DNA of 64,000 nt, taken from Desulfovibrio sp. (GTDB lineage Bacteria > Desulfobacterota > Desulfovibrionia > Desulfovibrionales > Desulfovibrionaceae). Location: positions 324,701 to 388,700 of the forward strand of contig JAQYWK010000004.1 of assembly GCA_030145055.1 (NCBI GenBank), written 5' to 3'. Both the position numbers and the translations under genes were made by a program. A model generated the notes under the pieces. That model made no database searches, was not told the DNA's origin, and worked only from the letters and a program-made list of their open reading frames with translations. The stretch's first letter is position 1; every line of letters starts with the position of its first letter. Shown one piece after another: positions 9,001 to 16,664 of this stretch.

Positions 9001-9959
9001 TTTACAAGACCCCCTTCATTCTTACGGGGACTGCTTAGACCTAACTTTTGGATAAGAGTCCTGATGGAATCGTAATCTCTATCTTTGGCTGAGATAATAC
9101 CGCGCATTCCTGCTTGTTTCAGTATTTCAGCCTGCTCTTGATTATTCATTGAAAGGTTTAACATTGCGTTGGAAATGAGTTCTTTTATCTTCGGATCTAG
9201 ACCTTTACGAGCTGCGTAGACCCAGCTTGGATAAGGTTTTGTTTCTGCTATTACGCGTATTTTAGAAATATTAACTTTGTCTTTAACAATATCAAGAGTG
9301 CCTTCACGAATAGATGCGAAGTCATACTTTCCGGCATAAACGGCAAGAACCGCTTTTTCCTGCTTGCCACCCGGCCCTGCTGCGAAAGCAATTTCTTTAA
9401 AGTCTTCGCTTGTAATGCCTTTTTCTAAAAACATACCGAGAACAAATAGATAACCACCCGCAGAAAGCGGATCAACTGCAATCCAGCTTTTGCCAATGCA
9501 GTCATTAACCTTGCGGATTATACGGTTGTCTTTTCGAGCAATAATTTGCCCTCGAAAAGTGGGGCTTCCTGATGGTTCTATTATGCGGGCAAATGCTTTT
9601 GCGCCTGAGTTTGCAATTTTTATATAAGTCAGCGGGTTTGAGAAGGATATGTCTATATCGCCATTTTCAACCATGCGACGGTGCTCTTCAAATGTGTCGG
9701 GGAAAACTTGGCGGATTGAGAGACCTGTTTCATGGGAAAGGTATTCAATCAATCTGTTGTGGCGTTGATATGAAACTTTGTGGGAATACTGGGGGAGGTA
9801 AGCATATGTAATAGCCGGCTCAGGATCGGGAGCATTGATCTCTTCCCGAACAGACATATCCACTTTGACAATATTTTCATTCAGCCCAAGGCCGCGGAAA
9901 TAGAATGCGGCTCCAAGAAGCAGTAATACAGCTGGAATTATATATTTTAGTTTCAGCAT
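8997..9959 (-). CDS. PhnD/SsuA-type binding protein, likely kinase co-sensor
   Basis: 320-residue periplasmic binding protein of the phosphate/phosphonate (PhnD-like) type 2 fold. The N-terminus carries one uncleaved-looking membrane segment (about 5-21), so it is probably membrane-anchored. Family features include AYLPQYSHKVSYQRHNRLIEYL, DISFSNPLTYIKIANSGAKAF and the SWIAVDPLSAGGYLFVLGMF hinge region. No ABC permease or ATPase is nearby. Its last bases overlap the start of the PAS histidine kinase, so a role in presenting a ligand to that kinase rather than in transport is inferred. The ligand (an oxyanion is possible) cannot be told from sequence. Confidence 0.85.
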   Translation of the reverse strand: MLKLKYIIPAVLLLLGAAFYFRGLGLNENIVKVDMSVREEINAPDPEPAITYAYLPQYSHKVSYQRHNRLIEYLSHETGLSIRQVFPDTFEEHRRMVENGDIDISFSNPLTYIKIANSGAKAFARIIEPSGSPTFRGQIIARKDNRIIRKVNDCIGKSWIAVDPLSAGGYLFVLGMFLEKGITSEDFKEIAFAAGPGGKQEKAVLAVYAGKYDFASIREGTLDIVKDKVNISKIRVIAETKPYPSWVYAARKGLDPKIKELISNAMLNLSMNNQEQAEILKQAGMRGIISAKDRDYDSIRTLIQKLGLSSPRKNEGGLVK

Positions 9960-10017
9960 TTAATTTCCTTGCGAGAGAATGACCTTCTCCCGTGGTATGC
10001 CGAGTGTGGGGGAAGTT

Positions 10018-10698
10018 TTAAGCGCTATTTTCAGCGGGGCAATGGGGAACTGTATTCACTGACTTTGAGTCTGAAATAGTCTTATTAGGAGAAGAGTCCG
10101 TTTTAAATTCTTTGCCTAATTCTGGAGCCAGTTCAGTCCATGAAGTCATTTCGCCTGCGTTAACCGCGTCTTCTTCTTTCATGACGTCAATTCTTTTTAA
10201 GAATGGTACAAACTTTCTTATTTTAGCGAAAGAATATCTTACTAGTATATAAGTTATGATGAAAACAAAAGGATAGCCAAGACCAAATTCAAAGTAAGGT
10301 ATTGTATGGACACTGATTCCGACAAACCTTTCCTGTAGCCAGCCCATAGCGAAAGCCATAGGCCATAGGGATACTGCGAAAAGAGCGGCATGCGAAAAGA
10401 AGACTTTGCCGAAATACTCATTTGCCCAGTCGTTGGCGGATTTGAATATTTTCTTGTCCTGATGGCGAATGGCTTCAACGGAAATATTGTGCATACGGGT
10501 CATTTTCTTGTTGAGGTCGGTGTAGTAGTCTCTGTTCCACATGTAGACCAGAGCCATACAGATTTCTCCCGCTATTGTGCACCATAAAGCGAGAACCGCT
10601 GTGCCGAGCCAGAACGCCGCGACGGACGGGATGGGGAGTCGGTAAGGTGTAATCAAAATAGTATCAACAACTGCGAGAATTGGGGCGACGTCAAACAT
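10018..10698 (-). CDS. Multi-pass membrane protein of unknown function
   Basis: 226-residue protein with about four hydrophobic segments (near residues 25-50, 100-120, 130-140 and 145-165). A charged loop after the first (WNRDYYTDLNKKMTRMHNIS) and a hydrophilic C-terminal tail of about 55 residues frame them. It faintly recalls Oxa1/EMC3-like topologies, but I cannot support that call. It lies 91 bp downstream of the TauE/SafE permease gene on the same strand, with a start at 10698 preceded by GGAG (TTATGAATG region), so co-expression with that permease is plausible. Confidence 0.65.
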   Translation of the reverse strand: MFDVAPILAVVDTILITPYRLPIPSVAAFWLGTAVLALWCTIAGEICMALVYMWNRDYYTDLNKKMTRMHNISVEAIRHQDKKIFKSANDWANEYFGKVFFSHAALFAVSLWPMAFAMGWLQERFVGISVHTIPYFEFGLGYPFVFIITYILVRYSFAKIRKFVPFLKRIDVMKEEDAVNAGEMTSWTELAPELGKEFKTDSSPNKTISDSKSVNTVPHCPAENSA

Positions 10699-10789
10699 TC
10701 ATAACTCCGTTTTAATCTGGTCGCCCCATGCTCATTATGTGAACAAGGGGCGACCTGCTGGTTTAGGTGCTTATAATTTAATTAGAGAC

Positions 10790-11950
10790 CTAGAATGGAG
10801 GTACTATGCTGTAACCGAGGAATCCCTTGGTTGAGTAACGGATACCAACGTAAAGTGCGAGAACGATGAAGAGTCTCTTGAGCCATACGTCAGGGATGTA
10901 CTTGGAAGTGCGTGGTCCAATGAAGGAACCAACGAGAATTCCGAGAAGTTCAACTCCGATGAGAGGCCAGAAAACAGGAGTATCTTTAACTACCATGTAG
11001 GTGAAGATAGATGTGGTCATACCGACGAGAACAGCAACAGCGGATGTTCCTGCAACAAGGTACATAGGAAGACCAGCAACACTGGTAAGGAAAGGTACGA
11101 GCAAGAATCCGCCGCCAACTCCGAGGAAGGAAGCTAGGGCTGCGATTACAAAACCACCACAAACAGGAACTAGCGGGTTGAAAGAGAATTCTACACCATA
11201 GAATGTGAATATACATTTGGTAGCAGAAAAACTGACAACTTTAACGCCGAGACATTCAGTATCAACAGCGCAACCGTCTTTTTCGCTCTGAATGGATTTT
11301 TCGAAAGCTTTTGCAGCTTCTTTAGCCTGCTGTTTGTTAGCTTGTCCTTTGGGAGTTGTTTCGTAAAAGAGGTAACAACCTAGGAAAAGAACGAAGAGTC
11401 CGAAGAATCCGATGTAGTCTTTCAAAGATACTTTACCAGCAGTCAGCCAAGGCACGAGGTATGAACCTGCGATTGAACCGGCTGCAAGGGAAAGTCCTAA
11501 AGGAAGAACTAGGCGACCCATTTTGAAATAGTTGAAAGAGGACATCGCTGCGGATGTACCTACAAGCCACTGGTTGGATACGCGAATGGAGTCTGTAACG
11601 AGCTTGTTCATTACAGGTGATGTCTTTTTGAATGTAGAAGCGAAATCACCGAAACCATAAATGGTAATGTGACCGACACCAGCCATGATTCCGCCGAATG
11701 CGCCGACAGTAGAGAAAATCCAACCTACCCAGATCGCCCATGCGAATCCTATGATAAGGGATGGAGTTGGAGCACCGCTGATTCCGAGGAATCCGGTTGC
11801 AAGTTCTGAATTGATTTCTCCAGCGCCAGTCCCTTTCGGGGTCGCGTCGATTGCAGCCTGAAGCCTGTCTGCCAATGCCGGCTCAACAAAAGCCGCCACA
11901 GTCAGCGCCGCCAGAGCCATAATCATAAGGCTTTTGCGGGATTTAAACAT
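10790..11950 (-). CDS. TauE/SafE (TSUP) family permease
   Basis: 386-residue inner-membrane permease with an N-terminal signal-like segment and about eight transmembrane helices in two related halves. The second half carries the typical GGFVIAALASFLGVGGGFLL glycine-rich stretch, and the first carries AIWVGWIFSTVGAFGGIMAGVGH. A cytoplasmic loop at about 205-250 is hydrophilic and contains two Cys. TSUP proteins export or import sulfur-containing anions such as sulfite, sulfoacetate or thiosulfate. In a sulfate reducer a sulfite/sulfate-type substrate is a reasonable inference. It has a good ribosome site (AAGGAG before 11950). A second TSUP gene lies at the right edge of the window. Confidence 0.9.
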   Translation of the reverse strand: MFKSRKSLMIMALAALTVAAFVEPALADRLQAAIDATPKGTGAGEINSELATGFLGISGAPTPSLIIGFAWAIWVGWIFSTVGAFGGIMAGVGHITIYGFGDFASTFKKTSPVMNKLVTDSIRVSNQWLVGTSAAMSSFNYFKMGRLVLPLGLSLAAGSIAGSYLVPWLTAGKVSLKDYIGFFGLFVLFLGCYLFYETTPKGQANKQQAKEAAKAFEKSIQSEKDGCAVDTECLGVKVVSFSATKCIFTFYGVEFSFNPLVPVCGGFVIAALASFLGVGGGFLLVPFLTSVAGLPMYLVAGTSAVAVLVGMTTSIFTYMVVKDTPVFWPLIGVELLGILVGSFIGPRTSKYIPDVWLKRLFIVLALYVGIRYSTKGFLGYSIVPPF

Positions 11951-11993
11951 AGTGTATCTCCTTAAGTGAAAGTTGGTTTTGCTAAGTCATTCT

Positions 11994-12027
11994 ATTAATC
12001 GCTTTCGTTGCAGCGGAAACGGTTAAT
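11994..12027. promoter_or_regulatory. Imperfect inverted repeat upstream of the TauE/SafE gene
   Basis: ATTAATCGCTTTC and GGAAACGGTTAAT face each other across 8 bp; 10 of 13 positions are complementary. It lies 44-77 bp upstream of the permease start, where an operator would be expected. The regulator is not identified. Confidence 0.3.
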
Positions 12028-12061
12028 AATCGCGAAGTCCTTAGCTCTTTCATTTGTCAAT

Positions 12062-12092
12062 CGGAGCGCATACTTAAGCTGTATGCGCTCCG
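12062..12092. repeat. Perfect 12-bp inverted repeat between DUF169 and TauE/SafE genes
   Basis: CGGAGCGCATAC and GTATGCGCTCCG are separated by 7 bp. It lies 35 bp beyond the DUF169 stop. On the minus (transcribed) strand there is no T-run after the stem, whereas the plus-strand side is followed by TTTATTTTG. It may act as an RNA-end stabiliser or weak terminator. Confidence 0.4.
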
Positions 12093-12126
12093 TTTATTTT
12101 GTTGCTCTGTAAACAGTGCAGCTTTT

Positions 12127-12909
12127 TTATTTGTCTTCGCCTTTCTTGAAAATAATCAGAGGACAATTCTTACAGACGTCAGCTCCTGGGAATCCATCAC
12201 CTGGACGAGTGATTGCTCCGCTGCCTTTTTCTTCAATGCGTTGAACGAGTCTTTCAACAACAGACTTAAATTTGGTTCCGGGGATCATTACGTTGACTTC
12301 GCCGCGTTCTGTTTTACCTGCATTGTAGCTACCGGAACATGCTGGGCACATGTTGAATTCGTCTGCAACATATGAGTAAACGGTTCCGCCACATGCGGAA
12401 GAATTCATTGTCACATTCGGGCGAAGCGGGTGAGTATCTGTTGCAGCCATGTAGTCAACTGCAAGGTGGTAGGACTGCATGTTGTCAACGTAGAAGTGAA
12501 CAACATCTGGTTCGAAAATTCCATCAACATCACCTAGTGGAGCAACCGCGATACCGATAAGTCCTTTAGGAAGTGTTGTTTTGCTTTTAACGAATTTTTC
12601 AGCCTGTTCGAGGTCGCGAGTATATTTTGCGTGTCCTTTAATTTCTGCTTCATCAAGATCTTTCCAGCCAAAGCTGTAAATTGCGTTGCCACACATGAGA
12701 CCATCTTTTTCAGCGTAAACGGTCTGACCCTTCATGCGAGCAGCAATTTCCCACTGGCAGTAAGTCATTGGTTTGAGAGGAACGAAAAATTCAGCTTTTT
12801 CTTTGAAAGTATCTACTTCCGCTTGGTCGTAGAAAAATTTTACCGCGATAGGGTAATGGTAAAGTCTCATTTCCTTCATCAATAGTTCTTGAATTTCTTT
12901 GTAGTTCAT
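12127..12909 (-). CDS. DUF169 family protein
   Basis: 260-residue cytosolic protein of the DUF169 family, common in sulfate reducers, methanogens and other anaerobes. Visible features are the opening LLMKEMRLYHYPIAVKFFYD and a set of cysteines: NMCPACSGSYNAGKTERGEV in the middle and DVCKNCPLIIF at the C-terminus. The two CxxC-type pairs could hold a metal or iron-sulfur centre. No reaction is established for the family. It lies upstream of the TauE/SafE permease on the same strand but is separated from it by 176 bp with an inverted repeat. The start is chosen from GGAG just upstream of 12909. Confidence 0.85.
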   Translation of the reverse strand: MNYKEIQELLMKEMRLYHYPIAVKFFYDQAEVDTFKEKAEFFVPLKPMTYCQWEIAARMKGQTVYAEKDGLMCGNAIYSFGWKDLDEAEIKGHAKYTRDLEQAEKFVKSKTTLPKGLIGIAVAPLGDVDGIFEPDVVHFYVDNMQSYHLAVDYMAATDTHPLRPNVTMNSSACGGTVYSYVADEFNMCPACSGSYNAGKTERGEVNVMIPGTKFKSVVERLVQRIEEKGSGAITRPGDGFPGADVCKNCPLIIFKKGEDK

Positions 12910-13134
12910 AGTTCCTCCACGTCCGTTTATTAATTTTTACCCGATCAGATTGATCGGTGGCTTTTTGACTTAAGTAGTATTTATAGGGCTGCAAAATATT
13001 CTTCAAGAAAAAGTGAAATAGAGAAAAAAATAACTTTTTCACATAGCAACAACCTTAAAAGTATAACATAATCACTACACATTGTGAAAAGAAGTACAAT
13101 ATTTTATTTTTGACTATAAAATCGGGATATTGAC

Positions 13135-13287
13135 TTATTGGTTTTTGAGATTGTGAAATTCTTTGAATGCCTTTTTAAGGGAGGGGAGATGTTTTATGTT
13201 AATGTTGTGCCACTTTTCACGCTTTTCAAGTTTGTTACATAGTGCGCACCATTTACCTTTAGGGTATTTATGGAGTAACTTTATCAT
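13135..13287 (-). CDS. Possible 50-residue CxxC protein
   Basis: In the 425-bp gap between the DUF169 and MBL-fold genes, the minus strand holds an ATG at 13287 and 50 sense codons ending in TAA at 13135. The product is basic and contains WCALCNKLEKREKWHNI followed by a helical Lys-rich tail. The CxxC motif and even amino-acid usage suggest a real small protein, but there is no clear ribosome site and no family is recognised. The rest of the gap is AT-rich with nothing else visible. Confidence 0.35.
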   Translation of the reverse strand: MIKLLHKYPKGKWCALCNKLEKREKWHNINIKHLPSLKKAFKEFHNLKNQ

Positions 13288-13334
13288 AATATTAATAAGA
13301 AATCTTTGAAGAACTGATTCAGATAGGAGACAAA

Positions 13335-14087
13335 ATGAGTAAATTTAAAATACATCCAATTGTTATGGGAACAAAAAGATTCGATAAGGGGATGATGACA
13401 TACCAGCAGGGGTATGGATCTCCATATATCATACCGATTTATTGTTGGTATTTAGAAGGTGGGGATAAAAAGATCCTGATTGATACAGGGGAAATGAAGC
13501 CGATTATTTCAGAGGACAGAGAGCGTGATCTTGGTGGTAAGATTTATACTTTCGAGGACGGCTTAGCTAAGTATGGTTTAAAGCCTGAAGATATAGATAT
13601 TGTTGTTCATACTCATCTGCATAATGATCATTGCGAAAATGATTATAAATGTGTGAACGCTAAAATTTACGCGCACCGCAAAGAACTTGAGCATGTTCAT
13701 GATCCGCATCCGCTCGATTTTAGATATCTCGAAGATTACATTGAAGATGTAGAGGATAACGGACAGGTTGAGATCGTAGATAAAGATTGTGAAATCGTCC
13801 CCGGTATTAGAGTAATGCACACGCCTGTCCATACTGAGGGTGGTCTTACTATACTTATAGATACTGATGGCGGGGTTGCCGCGATTACCGGATTTTGCGT
13901 AATTATGGAAAACTTTTATCCTCCGTTAGAGGTTACTGGGATGGAGATGGAAGTTATTCCTCCCGGCACCAGCGTGAATACCTACAACGCATATGACATT
14001 ATGCTTGAGGTAAAATCGTTGGCAGATATATTAATACCGCTTCATGAACCGTCTTTCGCAAAAGTTGATACGGTCATCGGAACTTAA
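13335..14087 (+). CDS. MBL-fold metallohydrolase (lactonase-like)
   Basis: 250-residue metallo-beta-lactamase-fold hydrolase resembling N-acyl-homoserine-lactone lactonases and related esterases. The zinc motif HTHLHNDHCEN is present at about 94-104. Further metal ligands are expected at the His in MHTPVHTEGG (about 160), an acidic residue, and LHEPS (about 236). The usual Asp in the ATGF-type loop appears as AITGFCV rather than TGD, so the dinuclear site may be altered. AGGAG lies 7 bp before the ATG. It precedes an MDR dehydrogenase by 21 bp and probably forms a two-gene operon with it. The substrate is unknown. Confidence 0.85.
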   Translation: MSKFKIHPIVMGTKRFDKGMMTYQQGYGSPYIIPIYCWYLEGGDKKILIDTGEMKPIISEDRERDLGGKIYTFEDGLAKYGLKPEDIDIVVHTHLHNDHCENDYKCVNAKIYAHRKELEHVHDPHPLDFRYLEDYIEDVEDNGQVEIVDKDCEIVPGIRVMHTPVHTEGGLTILIDTDGGVAAITGFCVIMENFYPPLEVTGMEMEVIPPGTSVNTYNAYDIMLEVKSLADILIPLHEPSFAKVDTVIGT

Positions 14088-14108
14088 AATAATGAGAAGG
14101 AATGATTT

Positions 14109-15098
14109 GTGAAAGCTGCATATTTTAAAGATGGAACAATAGAACTTATTGATAAAGATCGTCCTGAACTTCTTGCGGGTGAGGCTCTTTTAAAGGTCAT
14201 TGTTGCTGGGATTTGTAATACTGATATCGAACTGCACAAGGGATATTACGGCTTTGAAGGTGTCCCCGGACATGAGTTTGTTGCAATTGTTGAGGAGTGT
14301 CCTGATTACCCTGAGCTTATAGGGAAAAGGGTGATTGCGGATATTAATGTTCCTACGGTGGGCGCAGGTAGTGCGTATCATGGAGATCGCAGACATGCTC
14401 CGGGCAGAACCGTGATTGGAATTGTGAATCATGATGGGGCGTTTGCGGAATATTTAAAAGCTCCCGTAGATAATCTCTACGTGGTTGATGATAACGTTGC
14501 CAGCGAAGCTGCGGTTTTTGCTGAGCCTCTTGCTGCCGGACTTGAAGTTAGTCAGCAGATCCATATTACAGGTGATATGAAAGTTATGGTTCTTGGTGAC
14601 GGGAAGCTTGGAATATTAACCGCGCTAGCTTTAAAACTTTATAATCCTAATGTGCTCCTAGTTGGTAAGCATGAAGATAAACTCGCACTTGCTGCGGCGC
14701 AGGGTGTTTCGACTCACTGTATCCAAAATGCGGAGGAGCTAGCTGACTTGGCTGCAAAGTTATCGGTAACCAATGGTAAATATGATTTGGTAGTCGAAGC
14801 TACAGGTAGTGAAGCTGGTTTAGGATACGCGATAGAGTTGGTGCGTCCTGAAGGGACGGTGGTGGCGAAAACCACTTCACATAAACCTACTTCGTTAAAC
14901 TTAGCGAAAGTTGTGGTTGATGAAATATCAATTGTGGGATCACGGTGCGGAGATTTAGGGCTTGCGCTCTCGATTCTTAAGCAAAACCTCATTTCCGTGT
15001 CCGAATTAATAGAATATACGTACGATTTTGATGACTTTTCGGCCGCTTTTGACCATGCGAAGCGTAAAGGTGCTAAAAAAGTGATTGTTAGAATGTAA
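14109..15098 (+). CDS. Zinc-type MDR alcohol dehydrogenase-like protein
   Basis: 329-residue medium-chain dehydrogenase/reductase. The GroES-like catalytic domain has the Cys ligand in AGICNTDIELHKG and the His-Glu pair in GVPGHEF. The Rossmann domain has VMVLGDGKLGILTALAL, and the family segment GIVNHDGAFAEYLKAP is present. The structural-zinc lobe, normally four spaced cysteines, is replaced by a cysteine-free segment (VPTVGAGSAYHGDRRHAPGR). The start is GTG at 14109 with AGAAGGAA upstream. It probably oxidises an alcohol or polyol with NAD(P), alongside the MBL-fold hydrolase. A rho-independent terminator follows at 15169. Confidence 0.88.
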   Translation: MKAAYFKDGTIELIDKDRPELLAGEALLKVIVAGICNTDIELHKGYYGFEGVPGHEFVAIVEECPDYPELIGKRVIADINVPTVGAGSAYHGDRRHAPGRTVIGIVNHDGAFAEYLKAPVDNLYVVDDNVASEAAVFAEPLAAGLEVSQQIHITGDMKVMVLGDGKLGILTALALKLYNPNVLLVGKHEDKLALAAAQGVSTHCIQNAEELADLAAKLSVTNGKYDLVVEATGSEAGLGYAIELVRPEGTVVAKTTSHKPTSLNLAKVVVDEISIVGSRCGDLGLALSILKQNLISVSELIEYTYDFDDFSAAFDHAKRKGAKKVIVRM

Positions 15099-15168
15099 TA
15101 TTTTATTGTTTAATTAAGACCTAATTAAAGAGATATATTCTTTATATATTAGTAGTTTGTATATTAAA

Positions 15169-15203
15169 AGCCCTCTTCAAGATTATTTGAAGAGGGCTTT
15201 TTT
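15169..15203 (+). terminator. Rho-independent terminator after the MDR gene
   Basis: AGCCCTCTTCAA pairs with TTGAAGAGGGCT across a 6-nt loop and is followed by a T-run. It isolates the dehydrogenase operon from the phage-type operon that begins at 15243. Confidence 0.9.
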
Positions 15204-15242
15204 ACGTCTTCGGTCTAAAATTATTTGAACATTTAGTCGGCT

Positions 15243-15287
15243 TCGGACCTGACTCGGCTAAATTGTGTCCGGCCTTCTTGGTATTCT
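15243..15287 (+). promoter_or_regulatory. Palindromic virion-unit promoter, copy 1
   Basis: The 30-bp element (15243-15272) begins TCGGACCTGA, has spacer CTCGGCTAAA, and its right arm is degenerate (TTGTGTCCGG). The -10-like TATTCT starts exactly 9 bp later (15282-15287). The ATG at 15308 follows 20 bp further on, so the leader is very short. This is the most degenerate of the five copies. Confidence 0.65.
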
Positions 15288-15307
15288 TTGTACATAAGGA
15301 GGAAGAA

Positions 15308-15517
15308 ATGAATGAAAGTTCAACTGTAACACTCGCTGCTCTGTACCCATTGGAGAATAGACGACTGTTAAAAAATTACGGACGTTTTGTAGAGGATAAT
15401 CCAGATTGGCTGGAACTAGGTCTGTGCCTTGGCGATTACAAAAGTAAACGCAACGTGCCGGGGCTGAGTAGTTGGGAGTCTCGAGAGCATCGTGATGGCG
15501 CCGGAGGGATGTCATGA
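15308..15517 (+). CDS. Small phage-type protein, first gene of the packaging operon
   Basis: 69-residue soluble protein, polar, with no family recognised. The start is ATG 15308 with AAGGAGG 5 bp upstream. An in-frame upstream non-ATG start would fall inside the promoter palindrome and is rejected. It overlaps the holin start by 4 bp (ATGA), so translation is coupled. Confidence 0.7.
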   Translation: MNESSTVTLAALYPLENRRLLKNYGRFVEDNPDWLELGLCLGDYKSKRNVPGLSSWESREHRDGAGGMS

Positions 15518-15903
15518 TCGGTTCAATTATTGATATTGGTTCGACCATTATTGATAAAATTTGGCCTGATGCCGGAGAAAGGGAGAAAGCGAAGCTTAGG
15601 CTCGTAGAACTCCAAAGTCGGGGGGAGCTTGTTGAGATTGAGTCTAGGCTGAAAGTTATGCTCGCTGAGATGTCCGGCAACTGGCTTCAGCGATCATGGC
15701 GGCCTATTTTAATGCTTACGATTATCGGCATCGTGGCAAATAATTACCTTTTGTATCCGTACTTGGCTTTGTTCTGGGATGAAGCCCCGATACTTGATTT
15801 GCCTAAACAGCTCTGGTCTCTGATGGAGCTTGGTCTTGGCGGTTATGTGGTTGGTAGAAGTGCGGAAAAAGTAACTAAAGCGTGGAGGGAAAATGGTGGC
15901 TGA
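15514..15903 (+). CDS. 3TM-type holin (GTA_holin_3TM family-like)
   Basis: 129-residue membrane protein. Residues 1-55 form an amphipathic charged helix (PDAGEREKAKLRLVELQSRG is typical of this family). They are followed by WLQRSWRPILMLTIIGIVAN, the hallmark stretch at the first membrane helix, then a second and probably a third hydrophobic segment (ELGLGGYVVGRS). The family (Holin of 3TMs, for gene-transfer release) occurs in phages and in the gene-transfer agent of Rhodobacter. It makes membrane holes for particle release. Here it leads the packaging operon. No recognisable endolysin is in the window. Confidence 0.85.
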   Translation: MIGSIIDIGSTIIDKIWPDAGEREKAKLRLVELQSRGELVEIESRLKVMLAEMSGNWLQRSWRPILMLTIIGIVANNYLLYPYLALFWDEAPILDLPKQLWSLMELGLGGYVVGRSAEKVTKAWRENGG

Positions 15904-16105
15904 AGAAAGAGGCGAATTACAGGATCTGCTGATTCGCATTGATGAACGGGTCAAGTCAATTCAGGAGGATATTTCTGAAATTAACGGAGCTAGGCGGTGT
16001 CACACTCATGCGGAAAAGTTCCGCAACCTTGAACGTACTGTTTGGGGAACCGCAACTATTCTTGTCGGGGTTACGGCCCGGGCTGTTTATGAGGCTTTCA
16101 AATGA
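15893..16105 (+). CDS. Small coiled-coil membrane protein, holin partner
   Basis: 70 residues: a charged N-terminal coiled coil (about 1-45, with one Cys-His pair) and one C-terminal hydrophobic segment (TVWGTATILVGVTARAVYEA). This layout matches XhlA/hemolysin-type holin partners. It overlaps the holin by 11 bp and the next gene by 4 bp, so it belongs to a lysis cassette. GTG 15896 is an alternative start. Confidence 0.7.
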   Translation: MVAEERGELQDLLIRIDERVKSIQEDISEINGARRCHTHAEKFRNLERTVWGTATILVGVTARAVYEAFK

Positions 16106-16326
16106 TTGTTACTGCATTACTTGCCGACACCGCAACATGGTTAGGTGGCTCTTTTGAAGGGCGCAGATGTGATTGTTGTGGACGAACTGATCATCTTGAA
16201 TATTTCAGGATGGAAACTCGTTTTGCCGGAAAAATTGTTTTCCGTGAGGCGCATTTATGCCGCAAGTGCATGAGAAAGGCAGAGGCTGGAGTATATGAAG
16301 CTTTAGGTGAAAAAAGTGTTCATTAA
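16102..16326 (+). CDS. Small zinc-binding phage protein
   Basis: 74 residues with two metal-binding pairs, RRCDCCGRTDH and HLCRKCMRKAE, forming a likely single zinc site. The N-terminus is hydrophobic. It starts at ATGA overlapping the previous stop. No family is recognised; a regulatory or structural role is possible. Confidence 0.6.
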   Translation: MIVTALLADTATWLGGSFEGRRCDCCGRTDHLEYFRMETRFAGKIVFREAHLCRKCMRKAEAGVYEALGEKSVH

Positions 16327-16373
16327 CACGGGGAAAATAACTCAATTCATTCAGAGCTGTGAGGGCGAAATTT

Positions 16374-16664
16374 GTGAGTAAAGAAGTAAGTAAAAGTGGA
16401 GTTGTTAAACGTCAGAAGGAGGAGCTCGAAAGGTTTCGGGAAGTCTTTGCACTTGCTGTGGAATCCAGTGATTCGGATATGGTTAAAGATTTAAAGGCGA
16501 AGCTCGACATTATGCATAAACGGCATGACATGGAGCGGAAAGCTTGGTGCATCGGTGAAGTTAAAAAGGATGCAGCGCCTGCTAAAAAACGTGCAGTCAG
16601 TAAAACAATAAGTCCTGAACTAAGGGAGAAGCTTGATGAAATTTACGGATCTGAGCAGTGCTAA
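16374..16664 (+). CDS. Candidate small terminase or packaging accessory protein
   Basis: 96-residue, mostly helical and highly charged protein (Lys/Glu-rich, with predicted coiled coil over about 10-55 and a basic KKRAVSKTIS linker). It lies directly upstream of, and overlaps by 29 bp, the large terminase gene, the usual place for a small terminase subunit. GTG 16374 is preferred because GAGGG lies 6-10 bp upstream; GTG 16359 lacks a ribosome site. No family match is recognisable, so the terminase call rests on position, size and charge. Confidence 0.5.
   Translation: MSKEVSKSGVVKRQKEELERFREVFALAVESSDSDMVKDLKAKLDIMHKRHDMERKAWCIGEVKKDAAPAKKRAVSKTISPELREKLDEIYGSEQC

Noticed and set aside
15258-15680. 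140-codon minus-strand frame across the first virion genes
   Set aside because: Overlaps the holin and the first small gene on the coding strand; composition is not protein-like.
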